From contig CAHIKZ030005440.1 in assembly GCA_903632075.3 (NCBI GenBank), positions 1,040,001 to 1,104,000 on the forward strand: a stretch of 64,000 nucleotides of DNA, given 5' to 3'. Both the position numbers and the translations under genes were made by a program. Positions 33,600-44,884 of the stretch are shown piece by piece. The notes beneath the pieces are model-generated. The model saw only the letters and a program-made list of their open reading frames with translations. It had not been told where the DNA came from and did no database searches. Source of the stretch: Acanthosepion pharaonis. Lineage: Eukaryota; Mollusca; Cephalopoda; Sepiida; Sepiidae. The stretch's first letter is position 1; every line of letters starts with the position of its first letter.

Positions 33600-33960
33600 A
33601 CAAAACGAGTAATTCCATTATTATTTACTTTTTTTTGTTAGTCCTTCGTATGTTCATTCTACAAAGACTTTCCTTAAAGATTGGCCACAGATTTTCGATT
33701 GGACTTAAATCAGGAGAATTCCCGGGCCAGTCTATAGTACTTTGATTGGCTCACTGGTAAGGCTTTTCCAGTGTGTTCATGCAACGTTACAATTTTCGTA
33801 CGCTTCCTTGGAATAACGTCCATCGCAGACAATAGCCGTAGGACAACGAATCGACAATCGAGACAATAGTGTCTGGGCGTGATAAAAGTTTGCTGCAATC
33901 ACGGATGACGCAATAATTTTCAAGGCCAAACAATTTTTATCATACACTCCGAAAATAGAT
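33600..33960 (-). pseudogene. Tc1/mariner transposase, internally deleted
   Basis: Minus strand: the 62-codon frame 33710-33898 starts like a Tc1 helix-turn-helix (VIPRKRTKIVTLHEHTGK). It then jumps, out of frame, to the transposase C-terminus at about 33630-33730 (WPGNSPDLSPIENLW then PIFKESLCRMN). The central catalytic part with the first two aspartates is missing. PDLSPIENLW is the well-known block next to the last catalytic acidic residue. I could not find convincing terminal inverted repeats. Confidence 0.75.
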
Positions 33961-35195
33961 TCATATTACTGCACATCACTGCAAATGACCTACTCTGAGT
34001 TAAAAAAAAAAAAAAACTCGATTACATCCTGTCAGTCGAGTGGGTCTAAAACTGACCATATGGTGAAAGAAAGGAAACTAAAGCGGTTGTTTCAATTAAT
34101 TTGTATAAGGGTGTAAGTTCTACTCGAACGGTTTATTCCCCAGAACCGCTATTTCATGAAACCAACTACCAAGAGGTGCTTCCTCGATATCCAGGCTAAA
34201 TGAACAACAATAATTCAACAATAGAGGAAATGTCATCACAGCAATTACGATGAAAGCATTTAAAGAAAAGGCACAGGGGAGCTACGTTACGGCGGTGGGA
34301 AAATAGCAGAAACCTAGATGCCAGATCAAAACCAATAACATTGCAGATTCTTGTTTGTATTTTATCAGAAATCTCTAAATATACAGAAGAAACACCAGAT
34401 CAGATTTGGCCCCAATATTCAAAGCATATGATTAACTATAATGTTTTTGAGTCCGCTACGTGGTTTGTTTGAAATTAAGAAGTCGGTGTGCCCAATAGCT
34501 GTTTTCAGGAAATGGATACTGGGTACGTCTTGTACCTGTCGCATTCAGTAACAGAGTGACTAAAAAGAGTCTTTTATGTCATTTTCTTCTATATCGCTTA
34601 TTACCACGTTATCTTTCGGGCGTATAGCGAACTCCCCTATCAAACAGGGTGGATTAATCCCAAAAGCTTTCCCGACACGGCACCTGTGCACTAAGGCGTG
34701 TCGGTTTTTATTACGAGGGTAGCCTTTACTTCATAGTACGTCACGAAAGTGTGGAGAAGATATACGCATTGACCTTCGATCATGACGTCTTTCGGCTGAA
34801 TACTTTAGTCACTTTTGAAACATTATGGGTTGGGGAAAAGCGAAGCTGGTACAATAAAAGCAATGTAGGTGACGCAAATGATAATGGGGGTGGAGGTCAC
34901 TCAAACCCGCCCTGCACACAACTATTCCGCCTGTCTGCTTTTGCGCTAGCCATTAAAAGAATTAATTAACATTGATATGAAAATCGACACGACGCGTAAA
35001 GAAACGATTCTATATAGAAGTCGATATATATATTGAAATAGAATTATAAATAAATAGGCTTTGTATAGCCGTCCAGAAACACATTATAACTTACGGAAGT
35101 ACGTCAGTATGTCTATATCTCAAGTATTTGTTGAGAACAAAAGAATATTTGAACATAATCTCTTTTTCTGTGTTGGGTTAGGTTCTATTACAACT
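33961..35195. other. unassigned sequence
   Basis: 34080-34140 shares TTTCAATTAATTTG...AAGGGT with 54765-54790. 34590-34960 is GC-balanced and includes a 72-codon frame (34751-34969) with no known family. No RNA gene seen. Confidence 0.45.
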
Positions 35196-35199
35196 GCCA

Positions 35200-36070
35200 T
35201 ATCTATATAATAAATACGAATGACTGTGTGTCACCGCGTCACCTTTCTTTTCAACTTTACTCTTACAGGACGTAACCTAACATATCATGCAATTTTGGAA
35301 TCAGGCTGACTCCGAGAGCAAAACAAAAAACATTCCGGACCAGGCTGAAATTTTGAATTCCCAAGTTTTCATTATCTGATTGCTTTCGGACCAGGGAAAT
35401 CTAACTTTCAATAGCTCATGTTCAAATTACAGTGTTTCAAAAAAAAAAAAAATCAAAAAAATCTCCGTGTTTTCAACATATAATACCATTTAACCCAATA
35501 TATCTTACCATTTTGAAACCAGGCTGAATGCGATTGAGACGGATCCGACCAGCAATCCTGAAATTTCCGCCATTTTCATTTGATTGTTTTCTACAATAAC
35601 AATTTTTACAACTCTGAAATAAATTTGGGAATAATGAAAGGGACATGAAAGAAAAAAAATAATTATTTGTATGGAAAGTAACTTTCAAATTAGCTCAATG
35701 TTCAATTATTATAATAGTTTTTATTATAAAAAAAAAAAAAAAAATCTCAACCAAATGTATATATATATATATATATGTTTTCAACATATAATACCATTTA
35801 CCATTTAACCCTTTTTATATTTACACAATGATATCATATCCATTTTTTGAAACGGGGCGTTGAATCCGTGACAAATTAACGAATCATAAACCGAAAATTT
35901 AAAAAAATGAATGAGACGGATCCGTGAAACCCAGGGTCACAAATCCTATGAAATTTTGGTTTCTGATAATTTTCATTACTGCGATTAAAAGTTTTTCGTC
36001 GATATTTTATATATGATATATATTTTATTTATATTAACATTTTTACAACTTTGAAATAAATTTATATATA
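35200..36070 (+). repeat. imperfect tandem repeat, ~300 bp unit, three copies
   Basis: Recurring landmarks are TTTTCAACATATAATACCAT (near 35473 and 35778), GAGACGGATCCG (35537 and 35913) and CCTGAAATTT or CTATGAAATTTTGG. It begins near TCTATATAATAAATACGAAT, a start similar to those of element G and of 40820. Class unknown. Confidence 0.5.
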
Positions 36071-36520
36071 AAATTATCTCCGACAAAAAATTTAAAACCG
36101 TTAACTTTTATTCAAAAAATGACAAATACACCAGAAAGCAACGAACGAACATTATCTATAAGTTCGCATGAACTGTGTCCCTGACCAAACCGAATTCATA
36201 AAAAAAATAATTATTTGTATGGACAAAGAATCCATTTAAAACACACACACTAAGGACCATCCGAATCATACTAGTAGAAAATACAATCATAATTATCCAT
36301 ATGTTTAAAAATAATGGAAGCCTTAATAATGTATTAAAAATAAAGCAATTCGAAAAATAAAACATCCTCATAATAAAACATAATATTTTTATTATAATAA
36401 ATTACAATAAAATATTTTACATCCCGTTCCCAAAAAAGAAAAAAAAAACTGTTCAAACACAAGAAAAATTAAATATATAAATATATATATATGTATATGT
36501 GCCTAAATACAATATATATA
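36071..36520. other. AT-rich unassigned sequence
   Basis: Short (AT)n tracts at 36471-36490 and 36511-36528. No gene. Confidence 0.5.
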
Positions 36521-36559
36521 TATATATAATATTAGACTATATTCAATTCAATATGAAAA

Positions 36560-36867
36560 GACGATGGACATAAAAGAGTATGACTAATCCAAACAGATAA
36601 CAACATGAAAAAATTTTAAGAGTATGACTAATCCAAACAGATCTGAAATTTTTCGAGATCAGCGTTCCGTTTCAAAATGATCACGTCGGCGTTTAATATA
36701 TATAGTCTAATGTTAATTATGTTTTATGGATATGTCTTGAAGATGGTCGACTAGACCGAAACGTCCGACGTTGACATTATATTAACATTAAAACAGCATA
36801 ATTGCATATTAGGAGTTTTGTTTGTTTTTTCCGTATATTTTTCTTCATACTGTCGGATCTATATCCA

Positions 36868-36880
<13 letters not shown>
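36560..36880 (+). mobile_element. dispersed element with hammerhead-like motif, copy 2 (rearranged)
   Basis: The 3' part, 36700-36880, runs parallel to 6780-6950. The 5' part, 36575-36690, is the inverse of 6680-6750 and includes AGTATGACTAATCCAAACAG twice, so the element is internally inverted and partly duplicated. 36732-36777 folds as ATGTC/GACAT around TGAAGA, GGTC/GACC, GAAA, an ACGT hairpin and a GUU triplet. (AT)n follows at 36868-36917. Confidence 0.55.
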
Positions 36881-36917
<37 letters not shown>

Positions 36918-36920
<3 letters not shown>

Positions 36921-37099
36921 AGACTCTGCTCTCGATTTCAACGTATATGGATTCGGCAACATCATTCGGTTTTTATGTTTGTGTTGTATGTGACGAATTT
37001 ACTGTTTTTAAACTACAATTTTCCATGATTTTCTCACGTACATTAATATCTGCTCGATGCGTATCCAAATGTAAACAGTCGACCTAGCTAACCGAACCG
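36918..37099. other. unassigned sequence
   Basis: No feature seen between the (AT)n tract and the next SINE. Confidence 0.4.
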
Positions 37100-37310
37100 T
37101 TCCTCTGTGGCCAAATCGGTAAAAGCACGTCAGGCTATATGACGGTTCCGTATAGGATACAGGTTCGAATCTTGTCGGTGGACGAATATTTTCTGTGAAA
37201 ATTTCTCGAACATTCAGGCCGGTAAATGTTGTTTAATACTGTTTATTATAAAACAGAGCATTTACTTAAATGTTTGTATCTATAAAACGAATGTATAAAC
37301 ATAAAAAAAA
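37100..37310 (+). mobile_element. tRNA-derived SINE, family D, copy 1
   Basis: The head resembles a tRNA: an A-box region around TGTGGCCAAATCGG, an anticodon-arm-like CGTCAGGCTATATGACG and the B box AGGTTCGAATCTTG. The tail CTGTGAAAATTTCTCGAACA, then TACTGTTTATTATAAA, is shared with 60275-60490. An insertion precedes the B box relative to the second copy. Confidence 0.65.
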
Positions 37311-37605
37311 TGTCTTAAAATATGTATATAGATAGATAGATAGAGATGAATATAGATATATTTTCAGATTTTTTGTAGTCGTTTAGGTGAAAGTTCGAAA
37401 CAAAGTCATTTTAGCTGAATACTGATTTTCAAGGCTGAATACTTCATTCTTACTCCCCACCACCTTAATATGGACCTTTGCCAAAATACGATGTTTAATG
37501 AAAGCTGTCTCTATTGTTACAGCGAATGACTGAATCAATTGCGTATTCACTGTCATACCCTTATATGCATATGTACATAGAATAATAATTGGCATATTAA
37601 TTTGA

Positions 37606-37655
<50 letters not shown>

Positions 37656-38254
37656 GTTGGTATGTGTAATCAAACAAAGACAGGACAGGAATAATGAATA
37701 TGTGTGAATTCGATTAGTAATCGAACAGGAATAAATAAAATCTATATGAAAATCGAACAAAAGGTCGTCATTTTCACTCAAGTGGGCCTTATTATTCCTG
37801 GTGTTCCAATTAAAACTCTCCATAGTAACTTGTCGCCCACGTTTCAACCAACCTGTCTACTATACGCCCCTCGGCGTCCCACACGGAGCGACCTTTTTTC
37901 TTTTCGTTTCCTCTGCGTTGCAGGTTTATTCATTGTAGACACAAACCTATTCTACCATGCCGTCCATCGACAGTAGAAAAAAGATTAGAATAATTAACAT
38001 AGATCAGAGATTTGCTTTTTTTTTTTAATTAGAGAAATGGGGTTGCAACGCGCACCAGGTAACAATGGTAACACAGATTCTGATTCTGGAAGTCGTTAAT
38101 GTTCAAACAATTTTTTGATTTCTTTTCCTGAGAATGAAACGATTTCTATTTTATCACCATTATAATAACAGCAACAACAATAACAGCAACAACAATAACA
38201 AAAATAATAACTAGAATTACTAGAATGACACGTGATAAACCTTAATTCCTTTAA
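37311..38254. other. unassigned sequence with (GATA)n and (AT)n
   Basis: (GATA)n at 37326-37345 and (AT)n at 37612-37652. The 154-codon minus frame through them is partly microsatellite and matches nothing I know. 37700-38000 has mixed composition; (AAC)n-like text occurs near 38168-38205. Confidence 0.5.
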
Positions 38255-38770
38255 GATTTTCTTCAGTTAATGATTGAATAAGCTGATGGCGAGTTCTACG
38301 ACAATAAAATATCTGTAGAAATTCCCCTATTGCATCGTTAAATATTTGAGCTTAACAAAACGAGATAGACCTGTAAAAATTTTATGGTTTTCCTATTTCA
38401 AATTTTTGATGAATCTTAATTCTTCAGTTAATGATTGAATAAGCTGATGGCGAGTTCTAGACAATAAAATATGTAGAAATTCCCTATCGCATCGTTAAAT
38501 ATTTGACTGAACAATAACAAAATATCCGTAGAAATTCCCTTTTCGTATTTCAAATCGTTAAATATTTGACAATAAAATATCCGTAGAACAACCTTAAGCT
38601 GAAAAACCTTTTAAGAAAGACCTGTAATAATTTCACGCTTTTCGTATTTCAAATTTCTGATGAATCTTAATTCTTCAGTTAATGATTGAATAAGCTGATG
38701 GCGAGTTCGATTTAAATTTTCTGTTGAATCTTAATTCTTAAGTCAATGATAGAATAAATTATTTTTAGTT
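38255..38770 (+). repeat. degenerate tandem repeat, ~160-250 bp unit
   Basis: CAGTTAATGATTGAATAAGC followed by TGATGGCGAGTTC recurs near 38262, 38424 and 38675. Between copies are CAATAAAATATCYGTAGAAA and ATCGTTAAATATTTGA. A weaker fourth copy lies near 38735. Non-coding. Confidence 0.65.
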
Positions 38771-39478
38771 CTGTAAAATACAATAAAAAATAGATTAGTA
38801 CCACAGGCCATAAAATTACCGTGGATGTCCTAATATTGTATTGTGAAATATTTGAGCTTAACAGCTTTAACAATTATAATATGAGTGTAGGTCATTAAAA
38901 AAAAGGGTGCAATGAAATAAGTTAAAATTAGCAAATATTTTCGTTTCGTTGAAGAAGACTTTAAAGACTTGAGACCGTTATTTCCTTCTCTATCTTCCTT
39001 TTGTTTGTTTTTTTTCTTTCTTTCTTTTCTGACGTACGGTGGCCGTATAACTCAAGATTTCAATGTTAAGATAAAACAGTATTTAATTACAACTACAAAT
39101 AAATACTTAACAAGAACAAAGAAGTAAAAGTCAACCAAAGATAATTCACCATTTCAGTGAATACCATGTTAGTAGTAGTCCGGTAAATCTTAAATCAAAA
39201 CCCAAAACATCAACGCACAATAATTCACACTAATTCGACTGGATAGTTCCACTCAATGATCACCTCAGTCAGTAGACTGATATCGCTATTTATACACCTG
39301 ACGGAAAACATATATTCATAAGTCCAGAGTGTCACGTTCGAACCTCGGAGTCGGTAGTTAATCATTTTCTTCCTATATGACACTTTCTTTCTTTTGTTTC
39401 TTTAAAATAAAACTGCGTTTATATTATGTCTTTCCGTCTTTAATGCAATCAAAACGGATTCTTTTACAATAAGATACA
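38771..39478. other. unassigned sequence
   Basis: AT-rich. TCACGTTCGAACCTCGG near 39330 looks like a B box of an otherwise unrecognisable tRNA-like repeat. Confidence 0.4.
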
Positions 39479-39479
39479 C

Positions 39480-39790
39480 CCTATACAAGGCCCGAGTGCC
39501 ATTCGAAGAAGAGGGTTACGTTAAGGTATTGTTGATATGAATAGGAGGGGAAGATAACGATTAACTCTAGGCTTGAACAGATTAAAATCGGGGAAGCATC
39601 CTCTTGGGAGTCGGTTCCATAGAGCAGTGGTTAGCGGGAAGAAGCTGTTCGAGTAGAAATTACATTCACGGAGGAAATCTGTGTGGTTTGCTACGATGTA
39701 AGTGGCATGACGTGTCCTTGCCGAGATGGTTAGGCCAGTCCCCACCCCAAAAAAGAATGTAGTTCGTCCGAGAATTTTCCGTGAAAGTAG
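39480..39790 (-). pseudogene. LINE family B, RT C-terminus
   Basis: The minus-strand 74-codon frame (39521-39745) has NFYSNSFFPLTTALWNRLP-like codons, then PRGCFPD and FKPRVNRYL. This is the 3' end of the non-LTR retrotransposon whose tail is multiplied at 20488-21420. 5' truncated; the short frame itself is intact. Confidence 0.65.
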
Positions 39791-40222
39791 CGATAATTAC
39801 ATAAAAAGATTATATATATAAATCTAAAAAAAAAATAAAACGAACCCATTGACAGAGGTAGGGTTTGTTTCGTTTTGACGCGCTGATTACCATTACAGCC
39901 GTGTTTTCAATTCAAGACAAGTAACGTTTGTACAAAGACTTATAGTTTTTTGTAGCTTTATATACTTTTATAGTTGGAAATGTTTTTAAAAATATGACTT
40001 AAAGAGGCCAGAGATAATGTTGAAATATTGTTTTCATCTTCAAACACCGCGTTTTTCATTTACTTTTGATTTCTTGAATCGCACTCTCCTATAAAGTGAT
40101 GAACAATACTGGAAGATTTACGTCAATCATTTGTTCAATAAAAATAATAATTGTTGTAGCATACCTACGGATGATAATAGGTATGTCTTCATTCATATAA
40201 ATACAGTAGTAAATACTGTATG
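39791..40222. other. unassigned sequence
   Basis: AT-rich, no feature found. Confidence 0.4.
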
Positions 40223-40224
40223 TT

Positions 40225-40555
40225 GGTCAGCAGTTAGAGATTCGGGTATCTCACATTAAATTCAGCCTTGTGCCACATCTGAACGCCTGGGGCGGTTGAT
40301 AAATATCCTGTAGTTGGAGTTTCGTCTCCAGCTATGCTGGTCTAACTTTGTGCCTCCGGGCAGAGGGGATCCCCCGACGAGGCTTTGTCGAAGAGCAGAG
40401 TCTCGTCTCGGGAAATAGCAACCCGACTCCGTTTTATACGGGTTCTACGGGGAATTTTTGGGCGATCCTACGGGCTCGGATACCTCACATTAAATTCAGC
40501 TTTGTGCCACATCTTCAAAGGGGCACACGAGTTCCTCTGATTTTTTTTGCTTGAC
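40225..40555 (+). repeat. dispersed repeat K, with internal duplication
   Basis: CTCACATTAAATTCAGCCTT and CTCACATTAAATTCAGCTTT occur near 40251 and 40484, each followed by GTGCCACATCT. The block CGTTTTATACGGG...GGGCTCGGATACC also occurs at 61085-61190. Probably SINE-derived; no clear A box. Confidence 0.5.
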
Positions 40556-41385
40556 ACTGAATGAAACGAAGTTCGGATAGAAAAGACATAGAAAGCTATG
40601 AGCCATTTTCTTTACGTGGACGACTTGGAACCTTTGTTTTCCAATAATAATCAGCTGCAGCCAAACAATTTATTCAGGACAGAATTTGGGCAAGAAAACT
40701 CTGCCAAGGCTACATTTCTTCAAGAAGGGACAATCAAGATCACACAATATTACCTTAGATAGGGATACTGAAAAAAAATGAGAAACTTAGGAGAGTTCTA
40801 AATATCTAGTTGCTTATCTACATATAAAATTCTGTGAATTTTGTCTGTCCGTCACACCATCTAAAATTATCATATATTGACCGATCAAATTTTGGGGAGA
40901 TGTGCAAACAGACAAGAGGGTAAAAAATACGGCTGGTTTTACTAGGGTCTGTAGCTTAGTACAATAAATTTTCATAAATGTTTTTGGAAAAATTACAAGT
41001 CTTATTATTTACCATACAAAATACTCCCACTATTTTAAAAACAATTTAATTCTTATTAAATAAAACTGCAATATTGTTTTTTGCATAACATTTCTTTTTA
41101 TATATACAAGAATCCAGTTTCCTGTTCGCCCTGCTATAAACAAATCAGAAGGCCGAACGCTTCAAAAAGTTGGAATCTGGCTCCAGAAAGAAATATTTAT
41201 TCATAGCCAGTTGTATGCTGCATGCTCAAGAGGAAGAAATCCTAAGAATGTATTCGTTGTAGTGACAAATTTAAAAAAAAGTAATTTTCTTAAAAAATAT
41301 TGCTTACCATGAAGTCAAAATAAAATTAAAGAAATGATTAAACCCCGAAGTAGGTTTTTTTGTTAAAGTATTTTTCCAAAGAAAT
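40556..41385. other. unassigned sequence
   Basis: 40820-40870 (CATATAAAATTCTGTGAATT then TTGTCTGTCCGTC) resembles the start of an element such as 35200 or G. The rest shows nothing recognisable. Confidence 0.4.
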
Positions 41386-41389
41386 CCAA

Positions 41390-41705
41390 AGGTGAGGACA
41401 ACAGTCCAAACAATGAAAATAATGTAAATAATTACAATATCTCACGTCAGAAATATAGACGAATATAGACTGATGAATGCCGGGACGTACAACGGTCGAA
41501 AGGTCGTGAATATGGCAACGAAGATGAAGCCAACAGTCCGAACAATGTAAATAATGTAAATTATTACAATACCTCATCCTAGAAATATAGACAAATCCTG
41601 ACGAAGGTCGGAGCGTACAACGGTCGAAACATCGCGAATATGGGAATAAAGATGAGGACAACAGTCCGAACAATGTAAATAATTACAATACCTCATCTCA
41701 GAAAC
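41390..41705 (+). repeat. 128-bp satellite, two to three units
   Basis: GAACAATGTAAATAATGTAA and GACGAAGGTCGGAGCGTACA, then ACGGTCGAAA(C/G), as in family 2 at 19430. No SINE head adjoins it. Confidence 0.85.
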
Positions 41706-41711
41706 ATTGTT

Positions 41712-41935
41712 ATTTTCCAAAGTGTATTTGATGAACTCGGCTGGAATTCGAACTCAGATTGTCGATTTCTCATTCGTTATGTATTGCACCACCTGCACAT
41801 TCGACTGAGAGAGAAGCGGTAGATTCAAAAGTGTATTTCTACGAAAGAGGATATATCAGACGAAGCTGGAATTCGAACCCGGCTCGTCCACCTTAGTTTC
41901 CTAGCTGTTAAACCTTACAGAAATAACTTTCTAGG
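41712..41935 (-). mobile_element. SINE family V heads, reverse, two partial copies
   Basis: Inverse B boxes GGAATTCGAACTC (about 41740) and GGAATTCGAACCCGG (about 41868), each followed by text inverse to the tRNA-like head (CTAGCTGTTAAACC near 41900). The bodies are missing. Confidence 0.5.
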
Positions 41936-41967
41936 AATCGTAAAACACAGACCCTAACTAGTATGTT

Positions 41968-42260
41968 GGAGGCACTGTGGAGTAATGGATAGAGGCTCGG
42001 ATTGAGGAATCGGAGAGTCGGGTCCGAATTCCAGTCGGATCCATTACATTCTCTTACGTGTAATACCCCTGGGAAAGGTATGAACCCTCTTCTTCCCCCC
42101 CAGCTAAGAGTAAATAAACATGGCAGATTGTGTTCTATAGCCTTGTGTGGCAACCGGTCTAGGAAAAATTATCTCTGAATTCAAAACTTTATGTAGACCT
42201 GGCGTAGCTAAAAGAAAGGTTTCAATGATCCCGACTGCGGTAGAATAATGATGATGATGA
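41968..42260 (+). mobile_element. tRNA-derived SINE, family V, nearly full length
   Basis: A-box region TGTGGAGTAATGG at 41976-41988; B box GGGTCCGAATTCC at 42020-42032. The body has AAAGGTATGAACCCTCTTCT and GGCAACCGGTCTAGG. The 3' end is a short (GAT)n tail at about 42243-42260, as expected of a SINE. Best reference copy in the window. Confidence 0.8.
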
Positions 42261-42461
42261 CCCTATTTGTACCTGACCTGGGGACATTGATCAGACATAT
42301 TTGTTGTTAGTCTGCTCAGTTAATTGCTTCACATCGTCATGGAAGTCATTTGCTTGTAGACGAATCAATATAGTTCTGGTATTGCAAGAAAAGATGAAAA
42401 AATTCTGCGACATTTTTTCCCTTGACATTTGAAGCAGAATCACGCAATAACGATTTACTGA

Positions 42462-42575
42462 TCATAGCTTAGATCTGGCACAAGGCCGAAAGTATCGGGC
42501 TCCCAGTGTAGATCGAACTCATTACTAAGTCGTAATTGTTCAAGCGAGACTAGATTGTTAACCTGTACACCATGT
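42462..42575 (-). mobile_element. tRNA-derived SINE, family C, reverse
   Basis: Read on the minus strand: CATGGTGTACAGGTTAAC (A box), GAGTTCGATCTACACTGG (B box), then CGATACTTTCGGCCTTGTGC and AGATCTAAGC. It matches 44001-44145. Confidence 0.65.
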
Positions 42576-42719
42576 CTTTTTATGTGCAATGTCCTTTCAG
42601 AACGTTGGGGATCATGGCTCTCCACTACCCTCTATCCCTTGCAGCTCTCAACAAGTTCCTTCCCTCTCCTTCCTCTCCCAGCCTACGTTCTATTCACCAC
42701 TTACCATCCTACATATAGC

Positions 42720-43015
42720 AATGGGCAATTAACCCATAGGAGACTTGAGGCAACAGAGATGTGGCTCTACAGAAGGATACGCCATTTTAAGGAAAATCTG
42801 AAGGAAATAAAAACACTCATATTAGAATCAGAGAGTTTAAATTTTGGGGAATGATGAGGAAGGAAGGCTTGGTGAATTTAACACTCTCAGGACATACTAA
42901 AGGTAAGAGAAGAACCGGGACGTAACATTTTTTGGTGTATAGGAAGCTGTAGAGAGCTGTGATCAATCATGTCCTGAAGGGTTATGATGCATAAAAGTAG
43001 TACCAGTGCTGGAAA
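42720..43015 (+). pseudogene. non-LTR reverse transcriptase C-terminal remnant (third family)
   Basis: RRLEATEMWLYRRI is followed after a frameshift by MMRKEGLVNLTLSGHTKGK. After a further shift comes WRAVINHVLKGYDA, just before a stop. This order is the known end of many invertebrate endonuclease/reverse-transcriptase ORFs. Two frameshifts and a stop make it dead. It lies directly after a family C SINE and an unassigned 120-bp stretch. Confidence 0.7.
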
Positions 43016-43059
43016 CAGATCAAATATTTCGAAACTTGCATTATTTATATTGTTCAGGC

Positions 43060-43408
43060 TTACGTTGCCATATTCACCACGTTTTGGCCGTTGTACGCTG
43101 AGGCTTGCTTGAAATTTTGAATCGAACCCTTTATTCCAGATTAAATTGTTCTAGTTCCACGGGCCATGACTCAAGGCGTTGGTTACATCTATCTATATCT
43201 CTGATATGAAGTATTAGCATTACTTGCCTTATTTACATTATTTGGACTGTTATCTTCATCTTCATTGCCATATTCACAATGATTCGGTTGTATTCGCTCC
43301 GGCCTTCTTCAGGTATTGGAATTTCAAACCGAACTCTTCACTTCTTCAACCGGGGTAGATTGTTCTAGTTCCATGTGCCATGCCTCTTCCGGATGTCTCA
43401 GTTTGTCT
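43060..43408 (-). mobile_element. satellite-linked SINE (family S), reverse, truncated
   Basis: Inverse satellite text (GTTATCTTCATCTTCATTGC) runs to CTCCGGCCTTCTTCAGG. It then gives the head body CTAGTTCCATGTGCCATGCC and CTTCCGGATGTCTCAG, where it is cut off by the minisatellite at 43409. A partial extra unit lies at 43060-43150. The A and B boxes are absent. Confidence 0.65.
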
Positions 43409-43912
43409 CTGATCAGCTTAAACAAGTTATGGCCAGCTAAAACAAGCTTAGAAAGCTCTGACCAGCTTAGACAAGCACTGACCAGCCAAGACAATCTCTT
43501 ATCTGCTTAGACACGCTACGACCATCTAAGACCAGCTTAGACAAGCTCTGATCTGCTTAGACAAGCTATGAGCAGCTAAGACCAGCTTGAATAAACTCTG
43601 ACCAGCCAAGACCAGCTTAGACAAGCTATGACCAGCTAAAACCATCTTAGACCAACTATGACAAGCTTAGATAAGTTATGACCAGCTAAAACTAGTTTAG
43701 ACAAGCTAAGACTTGCTTAGACAAGCCTTGACCAGATTAGACAAGCTATGAGCAGCTAAGACCAGCTTAGATAAACTTTGACCAGCTTAGACAAGCTAGG
43801 ACTAGCTAAGCCAGCTTAGAAAGCTATGGCCAGCTTAGAAAGCTGTGATCAGGTAAGACAAGCTTAGACATGCTTTGAGTAGCTTAGACAAGCTTTGGCC
43901 AGTTTAGACCAG
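43409..43912 (+). repeat. minisatellite of ~10-bp AGCT-centred units
   Basis: About 50 variants of GACCAGCTTA, GACAAGCTAT and GACCAGCTAA in alternation. A ~30-bp super-period is visible in places. AGCT recurs in most units. It interrupts the SINE head on its left. Open frames in it are spurious. Confidence 0.9.
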
Positions 43913-44000
43913 TGAAAAAAAAACGGGTCCCCACGTTAAAAGCCGACTTTGTATCATAACCTGACTGAGTGGGTAGGTGGGGATTGTTTAATGTAAACCT

Positions 44001-44145
44001 CGGGCACTTCGACGTTGTGTAATGGTTAGCAAGATTGTATTGCTAGATCAGTTATGATTGAATGGTAAATTCAGTTTTCACTGGGCGCCCCACACTTTCG
44101 GTCTTGTGCCACATCTAAGCCACGCCTGGAAAATCTTAACCGACA
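44001..44145 (+). mobile_element. tRNA-derived SINE, family C
   Basis: A box TTGTGTAATGGTTA (44015-44028). The body has CTGGGCGCCCCACACTTTCG and TCTTGTGCCACATCTAAGCC. The B box is diverged. Reference for the reverse copies at 42462 and 55515. Confidence 0.65.
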
Positions 44146-44617
44146 AGTAGCTGGGGAAAATAATATACAGTCAGGTGCCCGGTCTCGGCGAACAGATGCC
44201 CGAAGCTGCATCCTCGTTGCATGAGTGCCTCGGCATCTGTAGTTATAACGATATCAGCGCAACTGATAGTTTCAGAGCTGGGCAATTTTTGTTCTTGGCC
44301 TGAGTGTACGCTTCCCAACCTTAAAACGGGACCTTGTGTTATTTTCGTCTCAGTAGGGAGGCTGGGGTAAATAACGATTCAGTGATGCTGGTAGCAGTGA
44401 ACTGCAGAAATGAATGTCTTGATGGAGAAAAGGAACTTTTGTATGTAGTTTTAATTTGTTTTTTTTTGTTTTTTTTATTTTTAACATGGATTTTGGTGAG
44501 TCCTTATGTTTTTCAAACAGTCTCTTTTCAGTTGTTATTTAAGATAAGAGCTGGATGGATTCATGCTGCTCTGAATTCCACTGGTCAGTTTGACAGTTTT
44601 ATTGTCTCTGTTAAGTG

Positions 44618-44665
<48 letters not shown>

Positions 44666-44884
44666 GGTTCTTAGGGAGTGAGTGAGTATGATATGTGTAA
44701 GCGTGTGTATTGCTGTGGGTGCGTGTTATCATTTGGCTCATTAGGGAGTGAGTGAGTATAATGTGTGTAAGTGTGTATATTCGCGTGGGTGTGTGTATAA
44801 GTGTGAGGCCTCCACACCTCCGTAAGCATGTCTGTCTTGTGTGGGTGAGAAATGTGGGTAGGTTTTGATTTGTTGAGTTATATA
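44146..44884. other. unassigned sequence with (GT)n
   Basis: (GT)n at 44615-44660 and a diffuse GT-rich tandem to 44800 (GGGAGTGAGTGAGTATRATR occurs twice, 44675 and 44745). 44334-44681 has a 115-codon frame that runs into the (GT)n and resembles no protein I know. Confidence 0.5.

Noticed and set aside
37383..37847. 154-codon minus-strand frame
   Set aside because: Its middle is an (AT)n translation and the two sides match no family.
44535..44741. Histidine/threonine-rich frame
   Set aside because: Translation of the (GT)n tract.
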